A DNA stretch of 51,017 bases from Candidatus Yanofskybacteria bacterium (GCA_016181175.1 JACOZV010000001.1:323519-374535); one strand, 5' to 3'; shown: positions 24,554-32,878, counted from the first letter of the stretch. Program-made: numbers and translations. Notes: generated from the sequence alone by a model not told the origin.

Positions 24554-24582
24554 TTGCTTGTTAATATTAATTCTGTTATTCT
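24554..24582 (+). promoter_or_regulatory. Predicted mreB promoter
   Basis: TTGCTT (24554-24559), 17-bp spacer, extended -10 TGTTATTCT (TATTCT 24577-24582). The start would be about 4 nt before the mreB ATG. Confidence 0.6.
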
Positions 24583-24593
24583 AAGTTGTTATC

Positions 24594-25643
24594 ATGTTCG
24601 ATAAACTATTCAATTTTTGGTCAAAGGATATCGGGATTGATTTGGGTACTGCAAATACTCTGGTTTATGTCCGGGGTAGAGGAATAATTATTGATGAGCC
24701 GTCAATTGTTGCGATAAATCAAAAAACTGGTCAAATTCTTGCCATTGGCCAAGATGCGCGTAAAATGGTTGGCCGCACCCCGGGCTATATTATCGTTTCC
24801 AAACCGCTCATAGCTGGTGTTGTTTCTGATTTTGAGGTAACTGAGCAAATGCTCAAGTATTTTATTGACAGGGCACAAGAGAAATCATTTTCTTTGATTC
24901 CGCGTCCGCGCGTAGTCATAGGCGTTCCGGCAAGCGTTACTGAAGTAGAGAAGAGGGCAGTTGAAGATGCGGCCTATAATGCCGGTGCCAGAGACGTTTT
25001 TCTTATAGAAGAGCCAATGGCTGCGGCAATCGGTGCCAGGTTGCCGGTGCAAGAAGCGGCGGCTAATCTGATTATAGATATTGGAGGAGGTACAACCGAC
25101 GTGGCGGTTATTTCAATGGGCGGGGTTGTCGCTTCGCGTTCCTTGAGAATTGCCGGTGACAAATTAACAAGCGATATCAGTTTGTTCATGAGGGAAGAGC
25201 ACAACATATTAATTGGCGATTCAACCGCAGAAAACATAAAATTAGCCGTTGGTTCGGCTTATCCTTTGGAAGAAGAGTTAACTGTGCAGGTTCGTGGTCG
25301 TGATCTTTTGACCGGCTTACCTAAAGAGTTGACCATAACCTCGGAAGAGGTGCGCAAAGCAATGCACCGTTCTATCCGAGGTATTGTTTTGGCAATTAAA
25401 AATACGATCGAGGAAACACCTCCGGAGTTGATTGCGGACTTATTAAATAGAAGCATTTTTCTTGCAGGTGGCGGCAGTTTGTTGCGGGGATTTGATGAGT
25501 TAATTAGTCACGAAACCAAATTGCCCGTAAAGGTTGTTGATGATCCCATGACAGCTGTGGTGCGTGGTTGCGGTATGGTACTTGACCACCTCGATTCTCT
25601 TAAGTCTGTACTGGTCTGGACCGCTAAAGAAGCGTATATATAA
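24594..25643 (+). CDS. mreB: Rod-shape actin MreB
   Basis: 349 aa, full length. Actin-fold ATPase that guides lateral wall synthesis under the membrane. Phosphate 1 motif DIGIDLGTANTLVYVRGRG near the N-terminus, EPMAAAIGARLPVQ, phosphate 2 motif IDIGGGTTDVAVIS, and the adenosine motif LAGGGSLLRGFDELI near the C-terminus. The N-terminal MFDKLFNFWSKDIGIDL resembles the membrane-binding start. First gene of mreB-mreC-mreD-mrdA, and apparently nearly leaderless. Confidence 0.97.
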   Translation: MFDKLFNFWSKDIGIDLGTANTLVYVRGRGIIIDEPSIVAINQKTGQILAIGQDARKMVGRTPGYIIVSKPLIAGVVSDFEVTEQMLKYFIDRAQEKSFSLIPRPRVVIGVPASVTEVEKRAVEDAAYNAGARDVFLIEEPMAAAIGARLPVQEAAANLIIDIGGGTTDVAVISMGGVVASRSLRIAGDKLTSDISLFMREEHNILIGDSTAENIKLAVGSAYPLEEELTVQVRGRDLLTGLPKELTITSEEVRKAMHRSIRGIVLAIKNTIEETPPELIADLLNRSIFLAGGGSLLRGFDELISHETKLPVKVVDDPMTAVVRGCGMVLDHLDSLKSVLVWTAKEAYI

Positions 25644-25646
25644 AAA

Positions 25647-26438
25647 GTGGCAAACAATTTTTATAAAAAGTATTTTATTATTTTCTTGATTGTTGCCGTG
25701 ATCGTTGTTTTTAATAACTATTTGGCCGCTAATTTACTGCCAAACTTTTTTTATAAAATTATCAAAACTCCGGGGATTTTTTTAACGGACAATCTACTTG
25801 AATTCTCAAAATATATATCCCGGTTTTTGAAAACCAAGGCAGTAATTAAAGAGAATTCAAAACTGCGTGAAGAAAATAATATTTTACTCGGACGATTGGC
25901 GGAACTGGATAGTTTAAGGCGCGAAAATAATTTTTTGAGAGACGAGCTAAAAGTGGCCAGGCGGCTGGATTTGCCGCTGTTGCTGGCGCAGATTTTTAAT
26001 ATACAAAGAGGCGCGTTGTCTTCAACGGCTTTGATTAACAAGGGTGTTAAAGACGGCGTTGAAGAAAAAATGCCCGTTATAACCGCGGGCAATATATTGG
26101 TTGGTGTGGTGGGGCAGGTTTTGGATGATTCGGCGGTAGTTTTACTCCTTGACGATCCGCGCGTTAAAATCAGTGGGCGCGTACTTGGGTCGCGGACGCT
26201 GGTGGAAACAAGTGGGGGGCTGCACAACAATGTAGGCCTTAATCTTGTGACCAATAGCGATGAAATTAAAGAAAACGAAACCATTGTTAGCAGTGGTCTT
26301 GATGGGTTGCACGAAGCTCTGTTAATTGCCGAAGTAACCAAGGTCGAATCTTCGGCCAATGCACTTTTCAAAAAAGTTTCAGCTCGACAGCTTTTTGATC
26401 CCTCCCTTGGCTCAAGTTTATTTGTGGTATTAAAGTAA
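25647..26438 (+). CDS. mreC: Rod-shape protein MreC
   Basis: 263 aa. One N-terminal membrane helix (YFIIFLIVAVIVVFNNYLAANLL), a coiled coil (about 65-105, KENSKLREENNILLGRLAELDSLRRENNFL) and the C-terminal beta-barrel domain (INKGVKDGVEEKMPVITAGNILVGVVGQV, LLDDPRVKISGRV). It links MreB to the periplasmic synthases. The GTG start is 3 bp after the mreB stop. Confidence 0.92.
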   Translation: MANNFYKKYFIIFLIVAVIVVFNNYLAANLLPNFFYKIIKTPGIFLTDNLLEFSKYISRFLKTKAVIKENSKLREENNILLGRLAELDSLRRENNFLRDELKVARRLDLPLLLAQIFNIQRGALSSTALINKGVKDGVEEKMPVITAGNILVGVVGQVLDDSAVVLLLDDPRVKISGRVLGSRTLVETSGGLHNNVGLNLVTNSDEIKENETIVSSGLDGLHEALLIAEVTKVESSANALFKKVSARQLFDPSLGSSLFVVLK

Positions 26439-26465
26439 AAAGCGCGTCTTTTTACATAAAATAAA

Positions 26466-26481
26466 TCACCATTACTGGTGA
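26466..26481 (-). terminator. Terminator of the antisense SemiSWEET gene
   Basis: TCACC/GGTGA stem with a 6-nt loop. On the minus strand it is followed by TTTATTTTATG. Confidence 0.5.
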
Positions 26482-26502
26482 AATATGAACTTGGAAAAGT
26501 TA

Positions 26503-26775
26503 TTACCTAGTTCTATAAAATAAGAATTGACAAAGTATTACCGCGTTAGCAAGGACACCGGGAATATTCGAAACCAGTAAATAATGATCTTTTTTTAGAT
26601 ACGCATAAATTAGCCAGGATATACAATTCAAAAAGAATATGGCATACAATGCTAAGGATATCCCTTTAACTGACTTATTTTTGTAATTTTTAAAAATCTG
26701 TGACGGAAGTCCTATTGCCATTAGCAGAATGCAAAATCCTGCAGCAATCAGTCCAAAAAGATCAACTAATGCCAT
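26503..26775 (-). CDS. SemiSWEET/PQ-loop sugar transporter
   Basis: 90 aa with three hydrophobic helices, the size of a bacterial SemiSWEET half-transporter that works as a dimer. GLIAAGFCILLMAIGLPSQIFKNYKNKSVKGISLALYA holds the PQ-like motif (PSQ here) and the KxKSxxGIS segment typical of the family; NCISWLIYAYLKKDHYLLVSNIPGVLANAVILCQF fits helices 2-3. A sugar substrate is likely but not specified. It lies antisense between mreC and mreD and interrupts an otherwise conserved order, with its own terminator. Confidence 0.85.
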   Translation of the reverse strand: MALVDLFGLIAAGFCILLMAIGLPSQIFKNYKNKSVKGISLALYAIFFLNCISWLIYAYLKKDHYLLVSNIPGVLANAVILCQFLFYRTR

Positions 26776-26831
26776 TCTTATCTCTCCACTGTTTCTAAAG
26801 CATGAATTTACCTTATACTACTCGTATCATT

Positions 26832-27284
26832 ATGTCCAGATTCAAATTTTTCCTTATAACTTCGGCCGCAATCTTTTTCATGGAACGGTTTTTGCCCACG
26901 CTGGCATCTTGGCCGGTTTTCATTTATCCAATTTTCGTTGTGATTTTCATGCTTAGCTGTAAAAACAACACAGGAGAGCTTTCCTATATTGTTGCGGTTT
27001 CTTTTGTTTTTGATTTTTTTTCCGGGTACCGTTTGGGTTTTTTTACTTTTGCCATACTTTTTCTTGCTTTGGCTATATTTTTATTCAAAACCAGATTCAA
27101 TATCAGCCAGCATTCACTTCTCTCATTTGTCGTTTATACCATTATTTTTATTTTTGCCTACTTTGCAATATTTTCGATAGGATCCAGTTCCAGATTAATA
27201 GTTGATCGTTTCTTTTTTATAATAATTGAAACCGCGGCCGTATTTCTAATTATTAATTTTTTGTTACGTTACGTAAAAAACTAA
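26832..27284 (+). CDS. mreD: Rod-shape protein MreD-like
   Basis: About 150 aa from ATG 26832, with five hydrophobic segments (FFLITSAAIFFMERFL, FIYPIFVVIFMLS, YIVAVSFVFDFFSGYRLGFFTFAILFLALAIFL and others). Sequence identity to MreD is weak, as usual, and the call rests on size, topology, the FDFFSGYRLGFF motif and position before mrdA. A TATACT box at 26814-26819, 12 nt before this ATG, suggests a local promoter after the antisense gene and favours this start over ATG 26802. Confidence 0.8.
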   Translation: MSRFKFFLITSAAIFFMERFLPTLASWPVFIYPIFVVIFMLSCKNNTGELSYIVAVSFVFDFFSGYRLGFFTFAILFLALAIFLFKTRFNISQHSLLSFVVYTIIFIFAYFAIFSIGSSSRLIVDRFFFIIIETAAVFLIINFLLRYVKN

Positions 27285-27293
27285 CGTTTTTTT

Positions 27294-29198
27294 ATGAACC
27301 TTAGCAAGTATAAAATAAACAGTTTTGAGTCAGAAGAGCTAAAACCGGAAGAAACATTGGCCGACACCTTAAGCATTCACCCGACAATTGAAACGCCAAT
27401 CAGTCGCAGTGTTTTTAATATTTTTTACACGGCAGTAGCGGTGGTTTTTGTGCTCCTTGTTCTTAAATCTTTCCAATTTCAAATTGTGGAAGGTGAGCAT
27501 TTTGCTTCTTCCGCGGAACAGAGTAGTCTCTTGAGCTATCAATTATCGCCTTTGCGCGGTTTAATTTACGATTTTAATAATCGGGCACTTGTTGAGAATG
27601 TGCCGGTTTTTGACTTAGTTGTGGTGCACACTTTTTTGCCCAAATCCAGTGACATGCTCATGGATGGCATTAAGCTTATTTCGACCATCATAGACAGAAA
27701 TGTGGAGTCATTGAGCGAGGTTTTTGAAGAAAATAAAGATCAGGCCGCTTTTGTCATAAAAAACGATCTTAATAAGGAAGAAATGGTAAAAATCAAAAAT
27801 ATTTCATTGCCATATTTATTTATCGTGACCAATGCCCGGCGATACTATCCTGACGGTCCCGCGTCAGCGCACCTTTTGGGCAATACCGCCAAGGTAACAC
27901 CCGATGATCTCAAGAATGATAACTATTTTTTCATAAATGATCGCATTGGGCGTACCGGCCTTGAAGCTCAATATGAGCAATTTTTGCGCGGAGAACACAG
28001 GGATTTTAATTTTTTAAGCAGTGAAGAAGTTTTAAATCGTGTAAGTCAAGACACAAAAAACGAGGGGGCGGATAACCTGTTTTTAAATATAGATTCTTCA
28101 ATACAAAACAAGCTTTATAAAACAATGAGTTATGTTTTTGCTTCAGCCGGAGTTAGGCGAGGCGCGGCCATAGTTCAAAATCCTAAATCCGGCGCAGTTT
28201 TGGGTTTGGTGAGTATGCCCACTTTTGATAATAATATTTTTGAGGATTCGTCGTCCCCAGACAGTATTTCAGCGATACCAAATATTTTAAAAAATCCAGA
28301 CAGACCCCTTTTAAACAGAGTAATTTCCGGTCGTTACAGCCCGGGTTCAACTATTAAACCACTTTTAGCTTTAGCTGGTTTGAAAGAAGGCGTAGTCACT
28401 CCCTCCACTATTATTTTTGCCAACGGTAGTATTAGCGTGCAAAGCGAGGTTGATTCTAATATTTTTTACACTTTTCGGGATTGGAAGGTGCATGGCTGGA
28501 CCGATATTAAAAAGGCTATTGCTGATTCAGTTGACGTTTACTTTTACTCTTTGGGCGGTGGTTACGGTAACATTAAGGGTCTCGGCATTGATAGAATATC
28601 AAATTATATAAAGAGCGCGGGTGCCGACAAAAATACCGGCATTGATTTGCCCGGGGAAGTATCCGGACTGGTTCCGTCAAAAGAATGGAAAAAAGAAACC
28701 AAGGGCGAATCTTGGTATGTCGGCGATACTTACAATATCTCCATCGGGCAGGGCGATTTGATCGTAACTCCGGTCTGGCTTAATACTTATATCGGAGCTA
28801 TTGCCAACGGCGGAAACTTAATGAAACCGTATATCGTAAGAGAGGTGCGTGGGGCCGATGGTCGGTTGCTTGAGAAAAATGAACCGTACACGTTGGGCCA
28901 AATGCCTTTTGATCAAGAAACGCTAAATATAGTCAAGCAGGGAATGAGAGAAACTATTTTATCAGGCACGGCTTCACTTCTTCAAAATGTGCCGGTTGTT
29001 TTGGCAGCTAAAACGGGAACGGCACAAGTTACCGGCCGCGGTCTTAACTCTTTATTCACGGTATTTGGTCCTTATAATGATCCGGAAATAGTGATGACTG
29101 TTTTGGTAGAAAATATTAACCAAAGTCAAGGTTTGGCCATAAAAGTTGCAAATGATTTTCTTTTATGGTATTTTGTGACAAGAAATGAAGAGCAATAA
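27294..29198 (+). CDS. mrdA: Penicillin-binding protein 2 (peptidoglycan transpeptidase)
   Basis: 634 aa, full length. One N-terminal membrane helix (about 43-62), a dimerisation region starting LSPLRGLIYDFNNRALVENVPVFDLVV, and a transpeptidase domain with SPGSTIKP (catalytic Ser about 351, SxxK), the SVD triad (DSVDVYFYSLG, in place of SxN) and AKTGTAQVTGRG (KTG about 571). It cross-links wall peptides for elongation with MreBCD and RodA; no rodA is in the window. Starts 9 bp after mreD; a terminator follows. Confidence 0.94.
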   Translation: MNLSKYKINSFESEELKPEETLADTLSIHPTIETPISRSVFNIFYTAVAVVFVLLVLKSFQFQIVEGEHFASSAEQSSLLSYQLSPLRGLIYDFNNRALVENVPVFDLVVVHTFLPKSSDMLMDGIKLISTIIDRNVESLSEVFEENKDQAAFVIKNDLNKEEMVKIKNISLPYLFIVTNARRYYPDGPASAHLLGNTAKVTPDDLKNDNYFFINDRIGRTGLEAQYEQFLRGEHRDFNFLSSEEVLNRVSQDTKNEGADNLFLNIDSSIQNKLYKTMSYVFASAGVRRGAAIVQNPKSGAVLGLVSMPTFDNNIFEDSSSPDSISAIPNILKNPDRPLLNRVISGRYSPGSTIKPLLALAGLKEGVVTPSTIIFANGSISVQSEVDSNIFYTFRDWKVHGWTDIKKAIADSVDVYFYSLGGGYGNIKGLGIDRISNYIKSAGADKNTGIDLPGEVSGLVPSKEWKKETKGESWYVGDTYNISIGQGDLIVTPVWLNTYIGAIANGGNLMKPYIVREVRGADGRLLEKNEPYTLGQMPFDQETLNIVKQGMRETILSGTASLLQNVPVVLAAKTGTAQVTGRGLNSLFTVFGPYNDPEIVMTVLVENINQSQGLAIKVANDFLLWYFVTRNEEQ

Positions 29199-29204
29199 AA
29201 CGGC

Positions 29205-29241
29205 GGGTTATCCACACATTTAACGGATGACCCTTTTATTT
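29205..29241 (+). terminator. Terminator of the mre-mrdA operon
   Basis: GGGTTATCC pairs with GGATGACCC (one mismatch), followed by TTTTATTT. Confidence 0.7.
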
Positions 29242-29308
29242 ATGATATAATTTCTATTTGTTTTAATTTTTAATGCCTACAGTGATTCCAATTGTCGGCT
29301 ACGCGTCT

Positions 29309-29338
29309 CCCATAAAAATCTTACTAGATTTTTATGGG
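29309..29338 (+). promoter_or_regulatory. Hairpin in the greA leader
   Basis: Perfect 13-bp inverted repeat, CCCATAAAAATCT with AGATTTTTATGGG, loop TACT. An ATG lies in the right arm (29334). Outside it, GTCGGC (29294-29299) can pair with GCCGAC further on, extending the fold. Confidence 0.7.
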
Positions 29339-29369
29339 AACTCTCACGGCCGACTCAATCGGAACCTTC

Positions 29370-29831
29370 ATGAGCACCCAATATTTCAGTCCTGAAGGAT
29401 TGGAAAAACTAAAAAAAGAATTGGAAGAACGCAGAGAACAAGTCAGACCCGAGGTTACCCGGAAGATTTTGGCTGCTAAAGAACTGGGTGATCTTTCCGA
29501 GAATGCGGAATACATTGAAGCCAAAGAAATGCAAAGTTTCAATGAGGGGCGTATTGGTGAACTTGAAGATATGATAAAAAGTGGCGTTTTAATCAGTCCC
29601 CATCAGAAGGTCGAGGTTGTGGTCGTGGGTTCCACAGTGAGGGTTAAATCAGGAGAGCATGGCGAACAAAAATTTACCATTGTCGGCGCAGCAGAATCTA
29701 ATCCGGTGCATGGTTTTATTTCAAACGAATCACCGTTGGGCACGGCATTCTTGGGGCGTAAAAAAAACGAAGAAATAGAGGTAAAAACGCCGGGCGGGAT
29801 GGTTAGTTACAAGATTTTAGAAATTAACTAA
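29370..29831 (+). CDS. greA: Transcript cleavage factor GreA
   Basis: 153 aa from ATG 29370, the normal family size. The N-terminal coiled coil reads STQYFSPEGLEKLKKELEERREQ ... LGDLSENAEYIEAKEMQSFNEGRIGELEDMI, with the conserved acidic tip (DLSENAEY); the C-terminal FKBP-like domain has NPVHGFISNESPLGTAFLGRKKNEEIEVKTPGG. It rescues backtracked RNA polymerase. The upstream in-frame ATG 29334 would add 12 residues encoded by hairpin DNA and is disfavoured. A 40-codon out-of-frame ORF starting at 29273 runs over the true start and might act in cis. Confidence 0.95.
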   Translation: MSTQYFSPEGLEKLKKELEERREQVRPEVTRKILAAKELGDLSENAEYIEAKEMQSFNEGRIGELEDMIKSGVLISPHQKVEVVVVGSTVRVKSGEHGEQKFTIVGAAESNPVHGFISNESPLGTAFLGRKKNEEIEVKTPGGMVSYKILEIN

Positions 29832-29851
29832 TTAAATCAAAGAATTGAGCG

Positions 29852-29877
29852 GTCCCGCTAAGGGACTTTTTGTTTTT
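29852..29877 (+). terminator. Terminator after greA
   Basis: GTCCC/GGGAC stem with a GCTAA loop followed by TTTTTGTTTTT. Confidence 0.75.
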
Positions 29878-29904
29878 GCATTACTTTGATATGATTTATT
29901 TATT

Positions 29905-31401
29905 ATGGCCCTAGACGATCTACGTAAAACCCGGTTAGAAAAATTAGAAAAATTGCAAAAAGCCGGCATAGATCCTTATCCGTCTCGTTCTTCGCGTACT
30001 CATGAAATCCAGCAAGCAATTGGTGATTTTGACGAACTTTCAACCAAAGAAGTGGAAGTGATTTTGGCTGGACGAATTATGGCCAAGCGCGAGCATGGTG
30101 GTTCAACATTTTTAGATTTACAAGATGGCTCGTCCAGCTCCAGTTTGGACTCTTCCAAACTGGAGCTGGATAAAGGTCAAATTCAGCTGTTTTTCAAAAA
30201 AGACGCGATAGGGGAGAAAGAATACGACTTCTTTTTGGAAACCATAGATATAGGTGATTTTATTGAAGCTGGTGGCACTCTTTTCAAGACCAAGAAGGAA
30301 GAGCGGACTTTGGAAGTGCATGCATATAAACTTTTGGCGAAATCATTATTACCATTGCCGGAAAAATGGCACGGTTTGGAAGATGTTGAGGAGCGTCTTC
30401 GCAGGCGGTATCTGGATTTGATAATGGATCCGGCAGTAAAAGAGCTTTTTGTAAAAAAATCTGTTTTTTGGCAAGCAACCAGAGAATTTTTATTAAATGA
30501 TGGCGGTGTTGAAGTGGAAACTCCAATTCTAGAACAAATTCCAGGAGGGGCAGATGCCGAACCGTTCAAAACCCACATGAATGCCTTAGATGTTAACCTT
30601 TATTTGCGTATTGCCCCCGAGCTTAGCTTGAAGCGTTTGAATGTAGGTGGTTTTGAAAAAGTTTTTGAAATTGGCAGAATCTTTAGGAATGAAGGAATGG
30701 ATCGTGAGCATCTTCAAGATTACACACAAATGGAAATGTATTGGGCGTATACTGACTACGACGCCTTAATGAAAATTGTTGAGCGTCTCATTAAGCATGT
30801 TATAAAGAAAACCCTCGGGACCTTAACTCATAGTTACCAAGATAAAAGTTTGGATTGGGGAGCTGCCTGGAATATTTATGATTATTATGAAGTTTTTGAA
30901 AAATATACCGGCCTTAATTTAAAAGAAGCAAGCGAAAAAGATTTAATAAACTACGCCAAGGACAACAAAATAGACGTTAATAAACATCTTGGCAAGGGCA
31001 GGTTGATTGACGTGGTATTCAAGAAGAAAGTCAGGTCAAACTTGTGGGATCCTGGGTTTCTGGTATTACCACCTGTTGACATAGAGCCTTTGGCAAAAAG
31101 GTCACAGCTGGACAAAGACAGGGTCGAGCGTTTTCAGGTTGTGGCAGGAGGTTCAGAGTTGGGCAAAGGATTTTCCGAACTTAACGATCCGATTGACCAG
31201 AGAGAGCGATTTGAGGAGCAGGTTAAATTAGGAAAGGCCGGTGATAAAGAAGCTCAAAGAATGGATGAGGATTTTGTAGAAGCGCTTGAATACGGTATGC
31301 CGCCGACTGCAGGTTTTGCCTATTCAGAAAGATTATTTGCTTTCTTAATGGATAGGCCGGTTAGGGAAACGGTATTTTTTCCATTGATGAAACCGCGCTA
31401 A
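29905..31401 (+). CDS. lysS: Lysyl-tRNA synthetase (class II) with an in-frame palindrome insertion
   Basis: 498 aa. The N-terminal OB-fold anticodon domain has VEVILAGRIMAKREHGGSTFLDLQDG and GQIQLFFKK. The class II core has RYLDLIMDP, VETPILEQIPGGADAEPFKTHMNALDVNLYLRIAPEL, FEIGRIFRNEGMDREHLQDYTQMEMYWA (motif 2) and a C-terminal GFAYSERLFAFLMDRPVRETVFFPLMKPR (motif 3 region). Between LQDG and GQIQLFF, where relatives have one or two residues, about 14 extra residues (SSSSLDSSKLELDK) come from a perfect 17-bp inverted repeat at 30133-30170. A TATGAT box at 29890-29895 lies only 9 nt before the start. Followed by serS after 2 bp. Confidence 0.95.
   Translation: MALDDLRKTRLEKLEKLQKAGIDPYPSRSSRTHEIQQAIGDFDELSTKEVEVILAGRIMAKREHGGSTFLDLQDGSSSSSLDSSKLELDKGQIQLFFKKDAIGEKEYDFFLETIDIGDFIEAGGTLFKTKKEERTLEVHAYKLLAKSLLPLPEKWHGLEDVEERLRRRYLDLIMDPAVKELFVKKSVFWQATREFLLNDGGVEVETPILEQIPGGADAEPFKTHMNALDVNLYLRIAPELSLKRLNVGGFEKVFEIGRIFRNEGMDREHLQDYTQMEMYWAYTDYDALMKIVERLIKHVIKKTLGTLTHSYQDKSLDWGAAWNIYDYYEVFEKYTGLNLKEASEKDLINYAKDNKIDVNKHLGKGRLIDVVFKKKVRSNLWDPGFLVLPPVDIEPLAKRSQLDKDRVERFQVVAGGSELGKGFSELNDPIDQRERFEEQVKLGKAGDKEAQRMDEDFVEALEYGMPPTAGFAYSERLFAFLMDRPVRETVFFPLMKPR
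30133..30170. repeat. Translated perfect palindrome in lysS
   Basis: Exact 17-bp arms TCCAGCTCCAGTTTGGA (30133-30149) and its reverse complement (30154-30170), spacer CTCT. Located in a surface loop of the OB-fold and in frame. Confidence 0.9.
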
Positions 31402-31403
31402 AA

Positions 31404-32654
31404 ATGCTAGACATTAAATTTATTCGTGACAATAAGGATTTGATTAGTGATGCCGTTCGTAAAAAAGGTATTAAGTTTGATGTGGACGAATTATTGGCGG
31501 TTGACGAAAGACGCAGACAGATTTTGCAAGAACTTGAGGCCAAACGTGCCAAACAAAATGCCGGCTCACGGGGCGGACCTAAAGCGCCAACCGAGCTTGA
31601 AGAGCTTAAGAAACTAAAGGAAGAAATAAAAATACTAGAAAATGAAATTGCCAATGTTCAAAAATATTATGACAGTTTGATGCTGGAAGTGCCGCAAGTA
31701 CCCGATTCTTCGGTACCGGATGGCAAAAACGATGCCGATAATGTTGAGGTACGGAGATGGGGCAAAATCCCTAAGTTTAGTTTTCAGGCCAAGGATCACA
31801 TTGTGTTGATGGATGAGCTAGACCTACTTGATTTGGAGCGTGGGTCTAAAGTTTCAGGATTCCGCGGGTATTTTTTAAAAAATGAAGCCGTTTTGTTGTC
31901 CAATGCTTTGTGGAATTTTGTCTTGGAAAAGTTTATCAAAAAAGGTTACAAACCGCTGATTGCTCCGGCCATTGCACGTGAATTTAATTTCACAGGTACC
32001 GGTTGGTTGCCGCAAGGTAAAGACGAGGTTTATAAGGTTGGCGACGATGAGTATTTGATTGGTACTTCGGAAGTATCGGCAATGGGTTACCATGCTGATG
32101 AAGTCCTAGACGTAAAAGATTTACCCATTAAGTTGATTGTTTTTTCACCCTGTTTTCGTTCCGAAGCCGGCTCTTATGGCAAGGACACCAAAGGTATCTT
32201 GCGTGTACACGAATTCTATAAACTGGAGCAGGTTATACTTTGTAAGGCTGACCACGAAGAATCGGTGAAATGGCACGAGGAGATTACCCATAATGCCGAA
32301 GAAATCGTCCAGGCGCTAAAATTGCCTTATCGCGTGGTGGTTAATTGTGCTGGCGATCTTGGTTTGGGGCAGGTCAAGAAATATGACATTGAAACCTGGA
32401 TGCCGTCGCAGGAGCGTTATCGTGAGACTCACTCGGCTTCATATTTTCATGATTTCCAAACTCGCCGGCTAAACATCAAATATCGTGATGCCGGCGGCAA
32501 ATTGCAATTTGCACACTCGCTTAATAATACTGCCCTTGCCACTCCAAGGATTTTGGCAAATATTGTGGAGAATTACCAAACAAAGAAAGGCACGGTTGTT
32601 GTGCCTAAGGTTTTAAGGAAATGGATGAGTGGGGTCAAAGAAATTCGGCGGTAA
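31404..32654 (+). CDS. serS: Seryl-tRNA synthetase
   Basis: 416 aa, full length. N-terminal tRNA-binding coiled coil (VDERRRQILQELEAKRAKQN, then LEELKKLKEEIKILENEIA), followed by the class II core: LERGSKVSGFRGYFL, GTGWLPQG, FSPCFRSEAGSYGKDTKGILRVHEFYKLEQV (motif 2) and HSLNNTALATPRILANIVENYQ (motif 3). Makes seryl-tRNA for serine and selenocysteine codons. Operon with lysS; an element of family A begins 5 nt after its stop. Confidence 0.96.
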   Translation: MLDIKFIRDNKDLISDAVRKKGIKFDVDELLAVDERRRQILQELEAKRAKQNAGSRGGPKAPTELEELKKLKEEIKILENEIANVQKYYDSLMLEVPQVPDSSVPDGKNDADNVEVRRWGKIPKFSFQAKDHIVLMDELDLLDLERGSKVSGFRGYFLKNEAVLLSNALWNFVLEKFIKKGYKPLIAPAIAREFNFTGTGWLPQGKDEVYKVGDDEYLIGTSEVSAMGYHADEVLDVKDLPIKLIVFSPCFRSEAGSYGKDTKGILRVHEFYKLEQVILCKADHEESVKWHEEITHNAEEIVQALKLPYRVVVNCAGDLGLGQVKKYDIETWMPSQERYRETHSASYFHDFQTRRLNIKYRDAGGKLQFAHSLNNTALATPRILANIVENYQTKKGTVVVPKVLRKWMSGVKEIRR

Positions 32655-32659
32655 GGTTT

Positions 32660-32878
32660 CTCAAAAATTACAAACTTAATTAGCAGAAAAGTTTATTCAC
32701 CGGCTACGCGGACCCCTTTTTTGTTCAATCCACCCGAGTACGGGATTTTTCACAAAAAGTGTCCGCCTCCGCCGGTAAATAACATCCTCTCTTTGGCAAT
32801 TTGCGGAGTGATAAAAATCACCCCCCCCCTAGTTTTACTAAATTGGGGAGGGGGATTCCCGTGTTTGTAATTTTTGAG
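32660..32878 (-). repeat. Structured intergenic element, family A copy 3 (minus orientation)
   Basis: Perfect 16-bp terminal inverted repeats, CTCAAAAATTACAAAC (32660-32675) and its complement (32863-32878). Read on the minus strand, a core at 32699-32776 folds as ACCGGC/GCCGGT, GCGGAC/GTCCGC, CTTTTTGT/ACAAAAA, AATCC/GGATT and CCCG/CGGG. These are the same helices as copy 2 with paired substitutions, while the GAGAGGATGTTATT box and the GGAG and GTA loops are conserved. It also contains a C9 tract (32821-32829) opposite a G-rich stretch, forming a further hairpin. It fills most of the 306-bp gap 32655-32960. Confidence 0.78.

Noticed and set aside
29273-29395. 40-codon ORF overlapping the greA start
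   Set aside because: It is made mostly of hairpin DNA and lacks a good ribosome site; mentioned only as a possible cis element.
32821-32829. C9 homopolymer as a phase-variable tract
   Set aside because: It lies in noncoding DNA inside a family A element, not in or before an ORF it could switch; it may also be a sequencing-sensitive tract.
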